Part shown: positions 24,471 through 38,137 of the stretch, piece after piece
Layout: every line of letters starts with the position of its first letter
Position numbering within the stretch: the stretch's first letter is position 1
From: Certhia americana
Taxonomy: Eukaryota > Chordata > Aves > Passeriformes > Certhiidae
Length of the DNA: 64,000 nt
Direction: 5' to 3'
Assembly: GCA_018697195.1 (NCBI GenBank)
Contig: CM031858.1
Coordinates: 81,785,133 to 81,849,132, forward strand
Translations under genes and position numbers: made by a program
Notes under the pieces: generated by a model
Databases searched by the model: none
Told to the model about the DNA's origin: nothing
The model's input: only the letters and a program-made list of their open reading frames with translations

Positions 24471-27400
24471 TGAAGTTGTCTTTCACATTGGATCCAGGTA
24501 TAGTCATTTGGAAGCATCAGCATTCACCAAATTGTGTGATATAAACAACTTTTATACATAAATTTCTGATTCTGCATTTGATGGAATTTGATTTGTGTTT
24601 AAGGCTGCTATTCTCAGTGATGTTGCAAGACTGAATTGTACCTAAATATATTTTGACTATGCTATCAAAATTAAAATAAGAGGAAGCAATGGTAGTCTGT
24701 TCAGAGTGTCAGAGATGATTAAAGGATTTGATTTTTCTTTGTGGTACAGGTAAGGGTTAAGCAGTATTCTGAATATTTGACATGCATCATAGCTTGAGCT
24801 ACTAGGGATTTTATAAGTTGTGTTCCTGCCATTTATGTTCTTCTGCATCATTCATCTGTATCTTTAGATTCCTGTTCTTCATTGCACACAAGTATATATG
24901 AATATAGCTGCAAAACCAGTAATAATGAAAACTCTGGTAGGTACCTTTGTCTGGTATCACATTCAGGTATTCATTCAGGAATGGATAGAACTGTGCATCT
25001 GGAACATGAGGCAGGCTTATAGCTTCAGTTTTGTGTTCAAATTTGCAGTGATGAATCTGTCTTCTGCAAAATAAGATGGTGACCCTGGTTCAGCTCCTTA
25101 TATACAAAAGTGTCAGGTCACATTTGATGGTAATTGGGACTATGTAGGAATGGATATTTCAGTAGAAATTATTGAAAAGGTCAGGAGACTCACTTCTTCA
25201 GAATGCTGTGTTTAGGTAAAGACAGAAAAATGTTACTTGAACAATCTTAGAAGATGCACCTCTTGCATTTATATATATTGTATGAATAAAAAGTTACAGC
25301 TCAAGAGGATATATGGTTAGCACGTTCATATTCATATGGGAATATTCTCCCCCTCAAAGGAAATCTAAAAATCTCTTCAAAATTTAAGGTATTATGATAC
25401 AGCTTTGAAACTTAAGAATTTGTTTGGGGGGGGGTTTTTGCATGTTTTTTGGAACACACATAATTCTTTTTAGTCTAAAATTCTATGGGATTTTTAACAT
25501 CTTTTGCTCTGAAGTGTGTTCAGTTCTATTTTATTTGCTGACTCAGTAAATCATCTCAAATATAAATGAAGTAGGACAGTTTTGCTGGCCTACTTGGTGG
25601 TAATTATAAAATAGCTGAAGAATAACCTGCTTCTACTGACTCGCTTCAGAGTGAGGTGACTTACGTTCTGTTAGTTGAAATCCATAGCTAAAGTGAAGCA
25701 CCAGGGTCAGCAGGGACACTGGGCCATCACTGCCAAATGAGTGCCTTGCAGGAGACACACTTTGCTACCTATCATTTACATTTGGTAAAAATATGTGAAG
25801 TGACAGCGCAGAGCAAAATTAGAATCATTCAGGAGAAGCCAAAAGCTGTTCAATGCTTTTGCAGAGAGTGCTGACTCAATAGGGTAAGTGACATCAGGAG
25901 TCTTCAAATGAACCAGTATAATTTTATTCCTGAATTTCCTTTCCTTCACAAAATCACAAGTTTTAGCAGTCTTGGGACAAATCATGTGAAGTCTTAGAGA
26001 TGTGAGCTGGTGCCTACTGGGATTAATATTCATTCTCTGCTGAAATTGAGATGTAAGGTATACTTCTAGAGACAAGATGACAAAATATATTATCCAGCTC
26101 TGCTATTTGCAATGTGACAGTCTGAAAGTGCCCTGACAAATGAAAGACCTAATACCTACTTTCAAATTTATGTAATTTTTCAACACCAGCTTCTAAAATG
26201 GCTTTAATTTAGACAGAGATTTCAGAGGAAAAGGAGATAATGATGTGTAGTGGTATCTGATTTTTGACTTTCCTTACTTATGAAAAATTGACATAAATTT
26301 CACATCTATGTTGTATAGTTTCTTTTCTCATTTCATGTGTACATTGAAGCTGTTTCTCTTACTGCTGTCTCTTGGGAGAGAGGTTCATTAAAAAAGAATT
26401 AAAACAGTATGAAATTTTCCTAAAGACGCATAATTGCGAGTTAAGGATAGTCCCTTTAAATTTCCCATTTCAGATAAAAGTTCTGATATTATTATACTTA
26501 CAAGCTTTATTGTAGATGATTTTTTATCTGTTAACTTCTTTTGTTATCTGTTTCTTTGTTTTATCTAGGCATAGTAGATAAAAATAATTATCTCACACAT
26601 AAATGAAAGGAATCATCTCTCAAAGGAAAGAAAATGGTTTTAAAAGGTGACATAATTAGGCAGCAAGGATAAAAACTTACCCTCATATTACCTCCCTTTT
26701 TTATTTAAAAAAAACCCCTATGTCTGCTTTTCAGATATATAGGTGATCTGGAAAAAAAAAAAAAACAAAAACCCTCTGAGATGTGAGGCAGGGTGGAGAA
26801 AAGAATTGTGCCGATACCTGAGAACAGGGCAGCTATTTAAGTCAGGTCCTGCCACATTTCATGAATGTGTCTGACACAGTGAGCTGAAGGAGGTTGGTCC
26901 TGAACTACAGTTTTGTAGGTTTTTTTCTGTCTGGATATAAGATTAAAAATATTAAACTTTTTACAGTATGAGACTTAGATATAATAATGACTAGGACAAT
27001 GAATTAGCACATTAGTGAAAAAATCTCAGCAACACTAGAGTTTCTCATGTGAGGGCTATTTCTCTGAAAAAATTTCTTGTTGCTTTGTTTGGAATAGTTC
27101 ATACGTTTAGAGGATTAATTTCTGTATTGTAGTGTAAAGGAAAATGTTATTGAAGAATGGAAATGCTTCGGTTTTGTGGAGGAAATTATCCTCTTGTCAT
27201 CTTGTTATGAGGTTAACTGAGTTATTAACTTCTTAAAATGATAATTTTCATATGCTCTCTGGGTCTTCTTAACTAAATTCTGAAAAGATTCACCTCATTT
27301 TACCTTGCTGCAGAGCACTCTAAACCTGGTCAGCTACTGAAAAAAATCCTTTCAGCATTCACAGAGTGAATCAAACATTCTTTCTAGTAGCAGTACAAGA

Positions 27401-28379
27401 ACTTTCTTTTCTTCCATGGAACTAGGATCTGTTCTGATATCAGCAAATTGCAAGGGCACTCAAAATGTGTTTCTAGCACCTTAGTTAAAACTTCTGAGTG
27501 ACTTGTAATGAAAGGTGCAGGTTGTTTTGATTTGCTTGAATCGAAGGTAAAGTGAAAACAAAAGCAAAAGAGGAAATGGGGTCTAACACCAAAGTGGAAG
27601 AAGGATCAGCTTACTCCCACTTAAGAGGGAGTATGGTTCTAAGTGAAAGGATATTTCAGGACTTTGAAATATTTTTGGTTTTAATAAAAAGTTTCTAAAG
27701 CATAATAACTGAGTTTATAAATATGAACACTTTGAAATTAGAAAATCGAGCACTTTGGCTTCAAGGCACAAGTTTTCATTTCAATGTTATCATTGCTAAC
27801 ATTGCCAGTTGTGCATTATGTCAGCATTTAATTTGTTTTTGTATTCTTTTCCCATAAAACACATGCTTTATCAGAGGTACTCAGTAGAACATTGGACATC
27901 ACGTCTTGCAATCACTGGAAGACCAAGACACTTAAAACTTTCCATAATTGGCATTAATGTTCTTTCTCACTTTCTAGACAGTTAAATGGAAACGTGTGTA
28001 GCCTGAGTTACAAAAATGCTAAGTGCTCACAGCTGTAGGAGCCAGCAGTAGGAACTCTCTTTGAACAACGATTTCCCTAAACCAAAGGCTTTATCTTTGA
28101 AGTAGAATCCTGATTAGTGGTACCCACGGAGTTTTGGCTGTTATGTCTCTTACATTGTGGCCTTTTTGCAGATAGGAACTATGCTCCCACATGGTACTGG
28201 CAATCCACAGTGCCAAGTGGAAAGTGGAGGTGAATTCTTTAAAATGTATAATTATGGTATTTTGGAATAACACTCCAGGGAATTAGTAAGTCTGAATTTG
28301 ATCAGATGTTAGCATGGAAGTACATGAGGAATGCCAGAGATAAATAGTAATATCAATAAAACACATGAATTAGTTAGGA

Positions 28380-28810
28380 CAGAATCACAGAACACTTGAG
28401 GTTGGCAAGGGACTCTGATGGGCATCTGGTCCAATGCTTGTTGGGCCTCCCAAAACCAGATGTCCAGGGCCATGTCTGGGTGGCTTTTGAATATCTCCAA
28501 AGAAGGAGGCTCCAGAAGCTCCCTGGGCTATCTATGCCAGTGCTCAGTCACCCTTTTTGCAGCTGTGTCTCCTGATGTTGAAGCCTCCTGTGCTTCAGTT
28601 TCACTGTGTTTTCAGTGCCCATTGTCTCTGATCCTGTCACTGGGTACCACTGAAGACCCTGGATCCTCTTCTTTTCATGCTCCCTTCAGAGTTTTGTACA
28701 TATTGATAAGATCCTCCCTTAGCCTTCTCTTCTCTAGGCTGAACAGTTCTCCCAGCTCTCTCAGCCTTTCCTCAGTGGAGAGATGCTCCTGTTGCTTAAT
28801 CATCTCTATG
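28380..28810 (-). mobile_element. CR1 LINE 3' fragment, antisense
   Basis: The block starts with CAGAATCACAGAACACTTGA, the reverse complement of a CR1 3' terminus. At its other end it encodes the CR1 ORF2 tail on the minus strand (LSTEERLRELGELFSLEKRR, then LREDLINMYKTLKGA). It therefore covers the end of ORF2 plus the 3' UTR, which is the usual 5'-truncated form. The left end is good to a few bases. The right end is approximate. Confidence 0.9.
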
Positions 28811-29726
28811 TCTGTGATGTGATGGGAACAGATAATTAAAGAGAGAAGGATAATGCCCATGGATTTAAGTTGAACAAAAATGATCAGTCTAACATTTTTT
28901 ACAGTCTAGAAAAAAATTTTTGAATGCATTGTTTTTATGTGAAAATTATAGGTATTCTTAAAAATGTTAAACCAATTACATTGTGCTTCACTATAATGGA
29001 AGTTCCACCTCATTTCTTACAGATCTTTATCTATGAAGCTGCAGACCTATTTCCTGGACTGTTAACACCAGACCTTAGCAAGAAAAACCTGCTATCTATT
29101 AGAGAAATGAACTTCTAGTTTTGTACAGTGGGTCTTTCAGAGTCTGTATGAAACTGAACTACCATCCTTCTCTGTGATCCTTTTCTTTCCCTCCTCATGT
29201 GCCACTGAGAGAGTGTTGAGGGCAGCATGTGACATGTAATAGGTGTGATGGCAGCCACCGTGCCCCTTTGAACTAACTTCCAGAAGTTTTGTACAAATGT
29301 AGAAAATTGAAGGTTTTCTAATTAATTTTCAAAGAGCAGATATTGTCCTCTGATTTCTGAAAGATGATATCTATAATTCCAAAACTGACAGAAAAAACTA
29401 AGGACTGTAATTCCTGAAATTTTTACTTGGAACAGACCTCTTTATGAGTTTCTGTAATTCTCTAGTAATTAAGTACAACAATCAGTATAGACAACAGACC
29501 ATGCATGCAGACAGAAATTCAGCTATGCACTTAAAAGAAATCCTAGCTTTGTGTAGGCATTCAAATTAATTTTTCCTATGGATTTGGTCATATTGTCATG
29601 CCACAACAGGGATCAATTTCACTATCTGCCAAGAATACCAAGAGATGCTACATAGTTATTAAAAAATCTTTGGTCAGTGCAAATGAAGATAAATGTCCTG
29701 GTTATCTGATTGGTTTTCATCCACAG

Positions 29727-29844
29727 TGCATGCATTGGATCCCAAGACCCTTATTGTGGCTGGGACATGGTGATGAAGAAATGCACAACGCTGGAAGAAA
29801 GTCTGAGCATGAGTCAATGGGAGCAAAGCATTACCGTGTGTCCA
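29727..29844 (+). CDS. SEMA5A: SEMA5A exon B: PSI domain
   Basis: This exon encodes the cysteine-rich PSI (plexin-semaphorin-integrin) module that links the Sema propeller to the thrombospondin repeats in the ectodomain. It is preceded by TTTTCATCCACAG and followed by the donor GTAAGT. Its first base completes the serine codon begun in exon A, after which come 39 whole codons, so it runs from phase 2 to phase 0. The PSI signature is clear: ACIGSQDPYCGWD, then MVMKKCTTLEESLS, then WEQSITVCP. The four visible cysteines and the YCGWD motif are typical of semaphorins. The short length is normal for a PSI exon. No damage is seen. Confidence 0.95.
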
Positions 29845-32800
29845 GTAAGTCCAAAGGCATTCATTCGTCTCTTAAAACCTTTGATTCTATGTGAATTTCA
29901 TGAAAAGCAGCTGGCATAGATTTTTCAAGCTCAGAAAATTGCATTTAATGCCATTTTCCTAAGGTCTTCCCATCGGATATTAGCAGAATACCTAGTTTCT
30001 TTTCTATTTCTTATCAAACTGCTTCTGTGATATTTAATTTCAAAGGGTGATTGTTTTTTATCTGTAATATTTGTTTTCCCACCTTGAAAACAAATGTTTT
30101 CTCAGATTAATGATATTGACATTTTTTCTCTCCAGAATTTTCTCCATTATATGCTTTGAAAAAGTTTAATCACTAATGGTATAATCTTTTCTTTTAGGAT
30201 TATTATTGCTAATATAAAAAGCCAAAAAACATCTTCTCAAGTTCATGAATTAGAAGGCTGAATTCCATGAGTTAAGTCTAGCCCACATTAACTACAGAGG
30301 TGATAATTACAACAAATGCATCATTTATATTTACAGTGTCTTAACACTTCTCTTTAAAAAAATATTTTGAATAAATTCAGTATAATATAGAAAAATGCCA
30401 ACAAAATTGATTTGTATCTTTCATTTTTTAATTTTATTCTGGTATTGTTTCAATATTCATTCTTTTCCTTCACTCCAAAGCGTGCAAAAAGTGGGTTAAG
30501 TATATTTCTTGTGCTATTGAGCTTTTTTTTTTTTTTGGTGGGGGGGATTCTTGCTGCTTTTTCCTTCTGCCCATGAAGAGAGAGCCATACCAATTAAATT
30601 CTGCTTTTATTCCTAGAAAGGATTTGACCTTGCCCCACTCACCACTGCAGCACATGCGTCTATAAACTTATGCTCACATGGCATTCATGTTCCAATCTCC
30701 ATGTGTTTGCAAGCTCCCTTTAACATCTTGATGTCACTTCTCTCTCCTAAGCTGGGCTTTGTTTAGTGAACTAGAGATGTACAAAATCACTATAAAGTTC
30801 TTCCAGCTTTGTCTTGTGCTCTCTTCGTGTATTGCAGCAGTCTCATCGATACAAACACTACATTGGTACTGAGGGCCTTGAGAACGTGCTCCTGTGTTTA
30901 AATTGCCATTTTTAAAATATTTTTTCAAATTTTTAAAACTTTTTATAAAATGTTTGTCTTGTCCTGTCCTTTACATCCACCTTTTTACAAATAAAATAGG
31001 CCTGTGTTAGATTCTAATCTGCATTAGTATTTGAGCTGAAATCAGGAGCAACTTTGGGAAAAATACTATGATTACTGAAGCACCTTCCTCTGTTCATATT
31101 TGCATGGGCAGTCAGCCTGCTGTGCTCAGTCTGTGAATTGTGCCACTAGGCCTTATTTTCTTTTGTAGATATATAACATGAGGCCAAGATGGGGTGGAGG
31201 GAGGAATAATTTAGAAAGCATAATTCCACTCTGTTCCATTCAACTGGAGAAACAATTATTTAGTAACTATTATATGACATGTGCATAGGATATGACAGTC
31301 TAGTCAAAGCAGGGGAGCACCTAAGTCCTGCTTAGAAATTTATGCATAGCTGTGAGACTTATCCTGCTGGTCTGAGGTTCAAAGACCTGGGGAACCTCCC
31401 AGGAAATTTCGTCCTTGAGCAAATTGAGCTTGCATAATATAAAGAATTTAGAATTCTCTATCTAAATTGAAAAGTGTGGGTTTACGCCTTTACTCTTTTA
31501 AAGTCTTATAAACTAGGTAACATATTATTGAACAGATTGAAAAACTTCATGGGAACCTTCCTCCAAAGTAACACAGTTTCTGGAAAACTGCAATCAATTA
31601 CAATTTTGTTTAGTGAAGCTTTCGAATATTTGTTTTTATAGCATTTTTATGTGATGTGCTCACAGGATATATAAGCCAAGATGTAATTAATTTATTTTTG
31701 TAGGCAACTGAGCTACGTGCATCCTTAACATACATTAGATATATCAAGACACTATTGCAGGCAGAGCATAACAGAATATTCAAAACCTACTCTCCCTCTT
31801 TTGGTCCAAATTGCTTCCAATATCTTAATTGTCAGTAAAATTACTCGGATCTTTTTGACATTGTAGAAATTTTTTTAGATTAATGACCAGCTTCTTCTAA
31901 AATTGGAGAGAGGTCTGTTAATACAATGGTTTGGTCCAGGATAAAAAGTGTGATGAGTTTCCTTTGAGAAATTATTTCCTACAGAATTAAACATATGGCT
32001 GAGTACTTGTAGGCACGTCACAGTAGAGGAGAGAGGTAGATAGGAGAGATGGATGAGCATCTGTGCTACCTTCTCTGGACTTGGAAGATCAGTTTTGAAA
32101 AATGTGGTTATTTTGGTTATCTTGCTCTGATTTAATTATCAGTTTGATTTTCAGGTTATTGTTTCAGTTGGCATGAGTACAGCAAGTGTGCATAAATATA
32201 GACACTAATTAATGCTATGGCACATGTATCCACTTTGATCTTTTTCCAGTTGGTCATGTATCCCTATTATTCATCCAGTAATTTTTATGGCAATGAAGTT
32301 TCATCATTTTTCTGAAATATTTTCCAGTGGGACAGCTTGCAATTCATCACTTAAAAATATGCTGACATTATCTAGGAGCTTTTACAGGGAAAGGAAAAAA
32401 AAATTAAAAAAAAGTTTTTCAGGATTTTGGTTTTGCTTGTGTTTTTAGTTTTGTTTGTTGGTTTGTTTGTTTAATATAAATATGCAACATGAATTGGCTT
32501 TATTTTTACAGTTATTTTCAGAGAAAATGTAGTATGGGATCTGAATTCATTAGGAACTTCAGGAAATTCTACAGACAGTAAATTGTACAAAAAGTAATCT
32601 CAAACCAAAGATATCTTTACAGAGTTATAAACTGTGACCTTTACTCAGAGTGCAAAGGCACACAGCAGGAAGATGAGGTGGATGCAGAGAACTTAAGACA
32701 AAGATGGATATTTGGAGGACATTAAGAAGGAAGAAAGGTCTAAAGGTATCTGCAGAAGGGAAATGGTGACAAAACCAGGGCTGTCAAGAGGGAAAGCAGA

Positions 32801-34498
32801 GTATAGCCATGCCAAGATGGTCTGATTGACTGTGATTTTGCCTTTGAGATGTCAGATTGTGAAAGGTTAATTGGAATGGATTCTAGTGAGGGCTGCAAAG
32901 GCCCCTCATTGGTACATTTTGCTTTCCTGCAGTGGTATGATGAAATTGTTTGATATCACTTCTGAAAGGGAGATACTGACAGAGAGACAGAGCAGGTGAG
33001 TCATGGGGAATAGCAGAGACCCCAGAGAGATGATCTTTGCAGGAGCAAGGGAAAATAATGAAGAAAGAGAATATATCACCAGTTTATATTTCTGGATTCA
33101 AGCTTTCAGCTATGTTTTATGTATACTTTCTCTGTCACTTAATATGTATTATGGTAACCATAGACAACTGTTAGCTTGTCTAACCATAGACAAGCTTTAG
33201 TTTATAATTACAGGTGCAACAATAAAGATGTTTTCATGCAGCACAGAAACAGCAGTAAAGGCATTTTCACATTTCTGACATAATTAGACTGGGGACATAG
33301 AATTATTGCTTTATGGACTATAAATATTTGTTAGACCAGAAGTGTAAGAGAGAATTAGTCTGCTTGTCACTTAAAAGGAAGTATTTCTTGCTGTCTTACA
33401 AAACCCAGCAATGTAAACTCTACATGAACAAAGGTTGGTGAGTTATTTTCAATAAATAGCTGTCAACAGATTTTGAAATGATGAATCGTGGTTACGTTGG
33501 TTGTAGCTGACAGAATATACACATAGCTGTTATTGCACAAGTGATAGTTGTGGAAAATAAATGGTGGGAATTGTAATTAGTAGTGAAATTATGATATCTT
33601 TGCCACAGTGGAAAGACTCAGTCAACATGCGGCGTTTCAGTGGAAACATGACTTATGTTGTAATTGAATCTCTGGGATCTTCATAGTATTTGTGAAATGT
33701 ACACTTCTCTCACCACTGCTAAAATACTAAAAATAGTAAAGTAAGACACCATTTCAGATCATTTACGACAATCTACAACTGTAATTCCTGTTTCAATATA
33801 TAAGCAAATATTCAAGTGTAATGTTCTCACACATTGGATGAAAAATGCTTGAATACAAGTGATGCATATTTATCCTTACTAAGAGTGAATTTTAACCTGA
33901 ATTAACCTGAATTTGTTGGTGCTGTTGTCTTTACTGAAAGTTAATATGCGGCAAACAAGAGGCAGAAAATATTTAAGTGAAAAAGTCGCCATCATTTCCA
34001 TTTAGAATCACAGATTTGTCAAGATTAACACCTTGCTAAAAGAATATTACGAAAATCTGTCTATGTTGGGAGCTGAATTACCCATGTCATCCTGCCCATT
34101 TTCTTTAGAAAAGCTCATTTTGTAGCTCATTTTGTTTCAGCTGGGCAAAGAAGATTTCATATTAAACAGGTTACAACTGCTTGATGGAAGCATTCCAGTC
34201 AAGTTGAGAATTGTCTGAACCTTCCAGCCAAAGGTGTTGAGAATTCATTTCTCTGAGAGCAAACTGTTTCATCGTGTAGGGTTAGGTGCTGCTTTTTGGA
34301 GGTGTTTCTAGGATTTATACATATAATTTCATATAACATTTAGAGACTGTCATATATAAAACCCACATTTAATCCTTATGAAATGTTATTGTATGACATA
34401 CGCTTCAAAATCTGTTTTCAAAAAAGACTCTCATAATGGAGATTTGAATTTGATCAATCCAGTTTTGTTACCCTGGACTATTTCAGCATCTGTGTTTA

Positions 34499-34716
34499 GA
34501 ATCACACAATTGTTTTATTGAAAGGAAACTGAAAGATCATTTAGTTTGAATCCCCCCTGCCAAGGGCAAGGACACCTTCCACTAGACCATATTTCTCAAA
34601 GCTCCATCCAACCTGGCCTTGAACACTTCCATGGGTTGGGCATCCATAGTTTCCTGTGGAAAACCTGTTCCAGTGTCTCATCATCCTCATAGAGAATTTC
34701 TTCATTTCTTCCTTAT
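34499..34716 (-). mobile_element. CR1 LINE 3' end, antisense
   Basis: The segment begins GAATCACACAATTG and continues with the antisense CR1 3' UTR: GCCAAGGGCAAGGACACCTT, CAACCTGGCCTTGAACACTT, CTGTTCCAGTGTCTCATCAT and AGAGAATTTCTTC. It stops where the LTR-like block at 34721 starts. Confidence 0.85.
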
Positions 34717-34720
34717 CCTC

Positions 34721-35453
34721 TGCTGGCTTTTCCTTTTAATCTTTCTCGGGATTATAAAAAATACTTTTGTGTGTCTCTGCTGATCAGCTGTTTTGCCGTG
34801 CCCGAGAATGTAAAGTTTTGTTTTCCCCAGCCAGAGATCTTGAAAAGGAAAGGCAGCGGGGTCGTCTCTTTTCTTGTTTGTTCTCCTCATAGTTTATTAT
34901 TTCTTATCATTACATTCCATTCCTGACTTGCAGAACTTTTCATTGCAGGCCAGTTCAAGGCACAAACCCCAAAAGACCAAATGCTTAACTACTAAATGCT
35001 AAATGCCCAACTACCCCCACCCTCAGGGTGGTGTGGATATTTATACTGCAATCCACGTAATCAGCATTTATAATTCTACTCCAATGACTATTATCTATGT
35101 TAGAAAGTTAGACTCTACTCTAAACCAACCATAATGTGCCACCTCACACCAGAAGATGGAGGCAAGGAAGAAGAAGGAAGAAACCCAAAAACCATGTGCT
35201 TCCTTCATCTTGCCCTCACCTGTCTGCTATCCAAAAATCCCCATATATCTAAAATTCTCACTCTGTGATAAAACTACACACTATTCTACTGTCTAATACA
35301 CACTCTTGAAAACTCTGCTTCATTCCAGAGCCTAAAAGCCCTTTTTCCATGAACAAAGGTTAAAAAGCTGTTTGTCAGAGATTTTAAAATCTCTTAAACA
35401 TGCAAAGAAATACTTCTCATAATTCCAGACTCTGACAGATGTTGGGTTTTACA
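34721..35453 (-). mobile_element. Probable solo LTR (unassigned ERV family)
   Basis: This block has LTR-like anatomy on the minus strand: a TG start at 35453 (TGTAAAACCC), a TATA box TATAAATATCC (35045-35035), a downstream AATAAA about 140 bp further on (34898-34893), and a CA end at 34721 (AAGCCAGCA). It sits directly beside an antisense CR1 end. I find no convincing target duplication at these edges, so the borders are provisional. The family is not recognised with certainty. Confidence 0.55.
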
Positions 35454-35777
35454 GTCAGTTTTCAGGTTCCATTTTTACTGGAAAATTTTAGGTAGTAGGG
35501 AATACAGAAGACAACCAAGAGGTAGGAAAGTGTAGTTGTGAAAGGTAACAGCTGTGATTTCTCTTTTTGCTGTGGTGGTGGCATACAGTGGCTGGGATTG
35601 GTCAGAAATTTGGAAATTATGCAGCTACAGGAATTACAAGGGGAGATTGCTGTCTGGAAGATGTATCTCTCAGGTGTTTGTGGCTGAAGGGTAAACCTTG
35701 ATGCATAGCAGAATAAAGAGGTTGTGTGAAGGAACTGTCAAATCTCAGGTAAGCTTTTCTGTTGTGTTTGTTTTTAG

Positions 35778-35959
35778 ATGAGGAATCTGACTGTGGATGG
35801 ACATTTTGGAACATGGTCACAGTGGAAACCTTGCACCCACACTGACGGTGCCAGTGTTGGCTCCTGCCTCTGCAGGACGCGTGTGTGTGACAGTCCTGCT
35901 CCTCAGTGTGGAGGATGGCTGTGTGAAGGACCAACCATGGAGATTGCCAACTGTTCCAG
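35778..35959 (+). CDS. SEMA5A: SEMA5A exon C: thrombospondin type-1 repeat 1
   Basis: This exon encodes the first of the thrombospondin type-1 repeats (TSRs) that distinguish class 5 semaphorins. In this family the TSRs bind heparan and chondroitin sulfate proteoglycans, which can switch the guidance response. The acceptor is TTTTTAG and the donor GTATGC. The exon has 60 whole codons plus two bases (phase 0 to 2). Visible landmarks are MRNLTVDGHFGTWSQW, CTHTDG, GSCLCRTRVCDSPAPQC, GGWLCEGP and MEIANCS. N-linked sequons occur at NLT and NCS. The tryptophans of GTWSQW are candidate C-mannosylation sites. This repeat lacks the C-x-x-S/T-C-G O-fucosylation motif. A 158-codon antisense reading frame (35617-36093) overlaps it and is taken as a shadow. 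Confidence 0.95.
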
Positions 35960-38137
35960 GTATGCAAGGCAATCTCAGGTTCTATCATTTGTGGTTTAGA
36001 AAATTTTAACTTTAACAGAATAAAGCTTACTCTTTCAAATCTCCTCTGAAATCTACTGATCCTGTTCTGTGCATGAAAGGGCAAATGGGACATTAGAAAG
36101 TTTCAGACTTTTAGGAGAGAAATTGAGTCAGAGAGCAAAGAGTCATTTCAAATGCTGTGTACTAAATAATGTTATCCTCAGGAAATTTTAACAAAAGCTC
36201 TGAAAGGAAAAAAAAATCAGTGTTAGATAATATACAAATTTTGTTACTTTCTGTCAGTTCTGTAATTCATGCAACATTCTTTTCTGGAAGTTAGAATGGC
36301 TTACTTTTTTGGAGGTCTCATGTTGCCATTGTAGTCCCCCATTCTGCCCTGGAAAAATGTTTTCATTGTATCTTTCAGTTGTATCACAATAAGAAGTTCT
36401 ATTATCAGTCTGTGTTGAATTCTTTAGCTACTCTTTTGTCTTCTTCGGGAACTTAACCACTCCCAGAGAAAATCAGTGAGAGCAGATAATTTCAAAGAGA
36501 CTCAGAACATTGCGTATTGGAACTGCATCAGAAGTTCATGTTAAAAACATTATAAACCTATATTATACATGCATTAATTGCAATGTGAAAAATATACTGG
36601 TGCATTCTGCATATTTTCAGTGATTCTTCCTGGTTTTTGCCTTTTTTTTGATATCACGATTGTATTATGATAGTGAATAAAACTGATTGCATTTCTGCAG
36701 AAGGTAACTGCAAGCTCTGTAAGTAAAAATAGTTAATTTTAAGAAAATTATTAAAATCTAACAATATATTATATAACATCAGGTCAGGAGATTAATAGAA
36801 AATATAAACATGCTGTGAGATAGTGAACAATCATGCAACAGCTGTCACATTTAGAAGGGAATTTGGATGTGATTTGGGACTGGATTCACATTCTACCTTT
36901 GGCATTATTACACTACTGTTTTAACATCTTACTTCTGTTAACGCTGCTATATTAGTAAGGCACTGTTATATCTTTTGCTTCTATGATGAAACATCAAAAG
37001 CTCAATATAGTTTAGTTTTATTTTTCTTTATTTCTGTTTGTGTTCTACCATACAAAACTGTAAGCTAGCCATTTAAAGCTTTGGTTAACAGCTGAAGTGC
37101 ATTTTTTTCCCCTAGGACAGGATATGAGATTCCTTTTCAGATGTTTGGTCTATAATATTTTTTCTAAGGGTGTTTTGAGGGGGTGGTGGTCGTGGTGCAG
37201 GAGTCCTTTCTAAAAGTTCACAAATGCAAGGTACAACATGTGAAGTCTCTTAGCTTTTTGTTACATTACAGGCAAGGTATTGACATCTTATTGAAATTAT
37301 TATATTGATATCTTGTTGAAATTAAGAACCGATGTGTTTTAACACTTACTTTAGTGTCAAGGAGTCATTTAGGCTGGAAAAGACACTTAAGATTGAGTCC
37401 AACCATTAATAAGCTCTGCCTAGTCCACTACTAAACCATGTCCCCAAGTACAACATTTGCAAATATTTTAATACCTCCAGGGATGGTGACTCTACCACTT
37501 CCCTGGACATCCTGCTCCAATACATGGCAACCCTTTTGGTGAAGGAATTTTTTCTAATATCCAATCTAAATCTCTCCTGACACAACATGATGCCATTTCC
37601 TCTCCTTCTGACCCCTGTTAAAATCAAAGAGATCAATGCCTGCAAGAAGAAACCAACCCCCTCCCACCTCATTACAGTCTCTTTTCAGGTAGTTTTAGAG
37701 AGCAGTATGGTGTCTTCTGAGCCTCCTTTTCCTCCAGGCTTTAATCACTTTCCTTTCAGACAAGGCAGCAAAATTTGACATTTTAATCTCCCTGAAAATG
37801 ATATGTAATTTAAAGTTAGCATTCAGAACATTCAGGGGTTTGCATATGTAGTTTACCCAGAACAAAAGCAACTAAGTGGCCAAAAGCAAATAAATATCTT
37901 CATACATTTGTAATTCTTGTGTAAGTAGGTAATTTTAGCAATTGCTGATTACAAAGTATGGAATATGGAATATCAGAGCACCTTTACGCGGTTCAGTATT
38001 CTTGAAGAAATGGAACACGATGTGGTATAATGACTTCTACAGAACTATTGATAGGCCAGATTCTGCTGTCAGTCACACCTAATCAGCCATTCGCTATGTA
38101 TAACAGATGACAGAGCCTGAGCTTTTTATTCTACCAG
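35960..38137 (+). other. SEMA5A: SEMA5A intron between exons C and D
   Basis: This is the shortest complete intron here. It begins GTATGC and ends TTCTACCAG. An antisense CR1 fragment lies at about 37356-37770. I see nothing else in it. Confidence 0.9.
37356..37770 (-). mobile_element. CR1 LINE 3' fragment, antisense, diverged
   Basis: Antisense CR1 3' UTR segments are visible: GGCTGGAAAAGACACTTAAG, GAGTCCAACCATTAA, CAGGGATGGTGACTCTACCA and TTTTTTCTAATATCCAATCT. The frequent differences from the family pattern suggest an older copy. The right end is approximate. Confidence 0.8.

Larger units (their letters stand above)
18139..29726 (+). other. SEMA5A: SEMA5A intron between exons A and B
   Basis: The intron begins GTATGA and ends TTTTCATCCACAG. 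It contains a GTTT-rich tract (about 20375-20440), a T run (21343-21358), a short direct repeat (21719-21760), a sense CR1 fragment (about 23708-24470) and an antisense CR1 fragment (about 28380-28810). An AATAAA followed by a GT-rich stretch lies at 18531, about 390 bp after exon A. No further exon or RNA gene is supported. Confidence 0.85.
29845..35777 (+). other. SEMA5A: SEMA5A intron between exons B and C
   Basis: The intron begins GTAAGT and ends GTTTTTAG. It contains a T run followed by a G-rich patch (30523-30547), GTTT-rich sequence near 32436-32475, an antisense CR1 end (about 34499-34716) and an LTR-like block (about 34721-35453). Otherwise it is AT-rich sequence without recognisable features. 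Confidence 0.85.

Noticed and set aside
28418..28822. 134-codon + strand frame
   Set aside because: It is the reverse strand of a CR1 fragment whose minus strand encodes the real ORF2 tail.
35617..36093. 158-codon minus-strand frame over SEMA5A exon C
   Set aside because: It is the antisense shadow of a well-supported exon with canonical splice sites, and its protein shows no recognisable motif.
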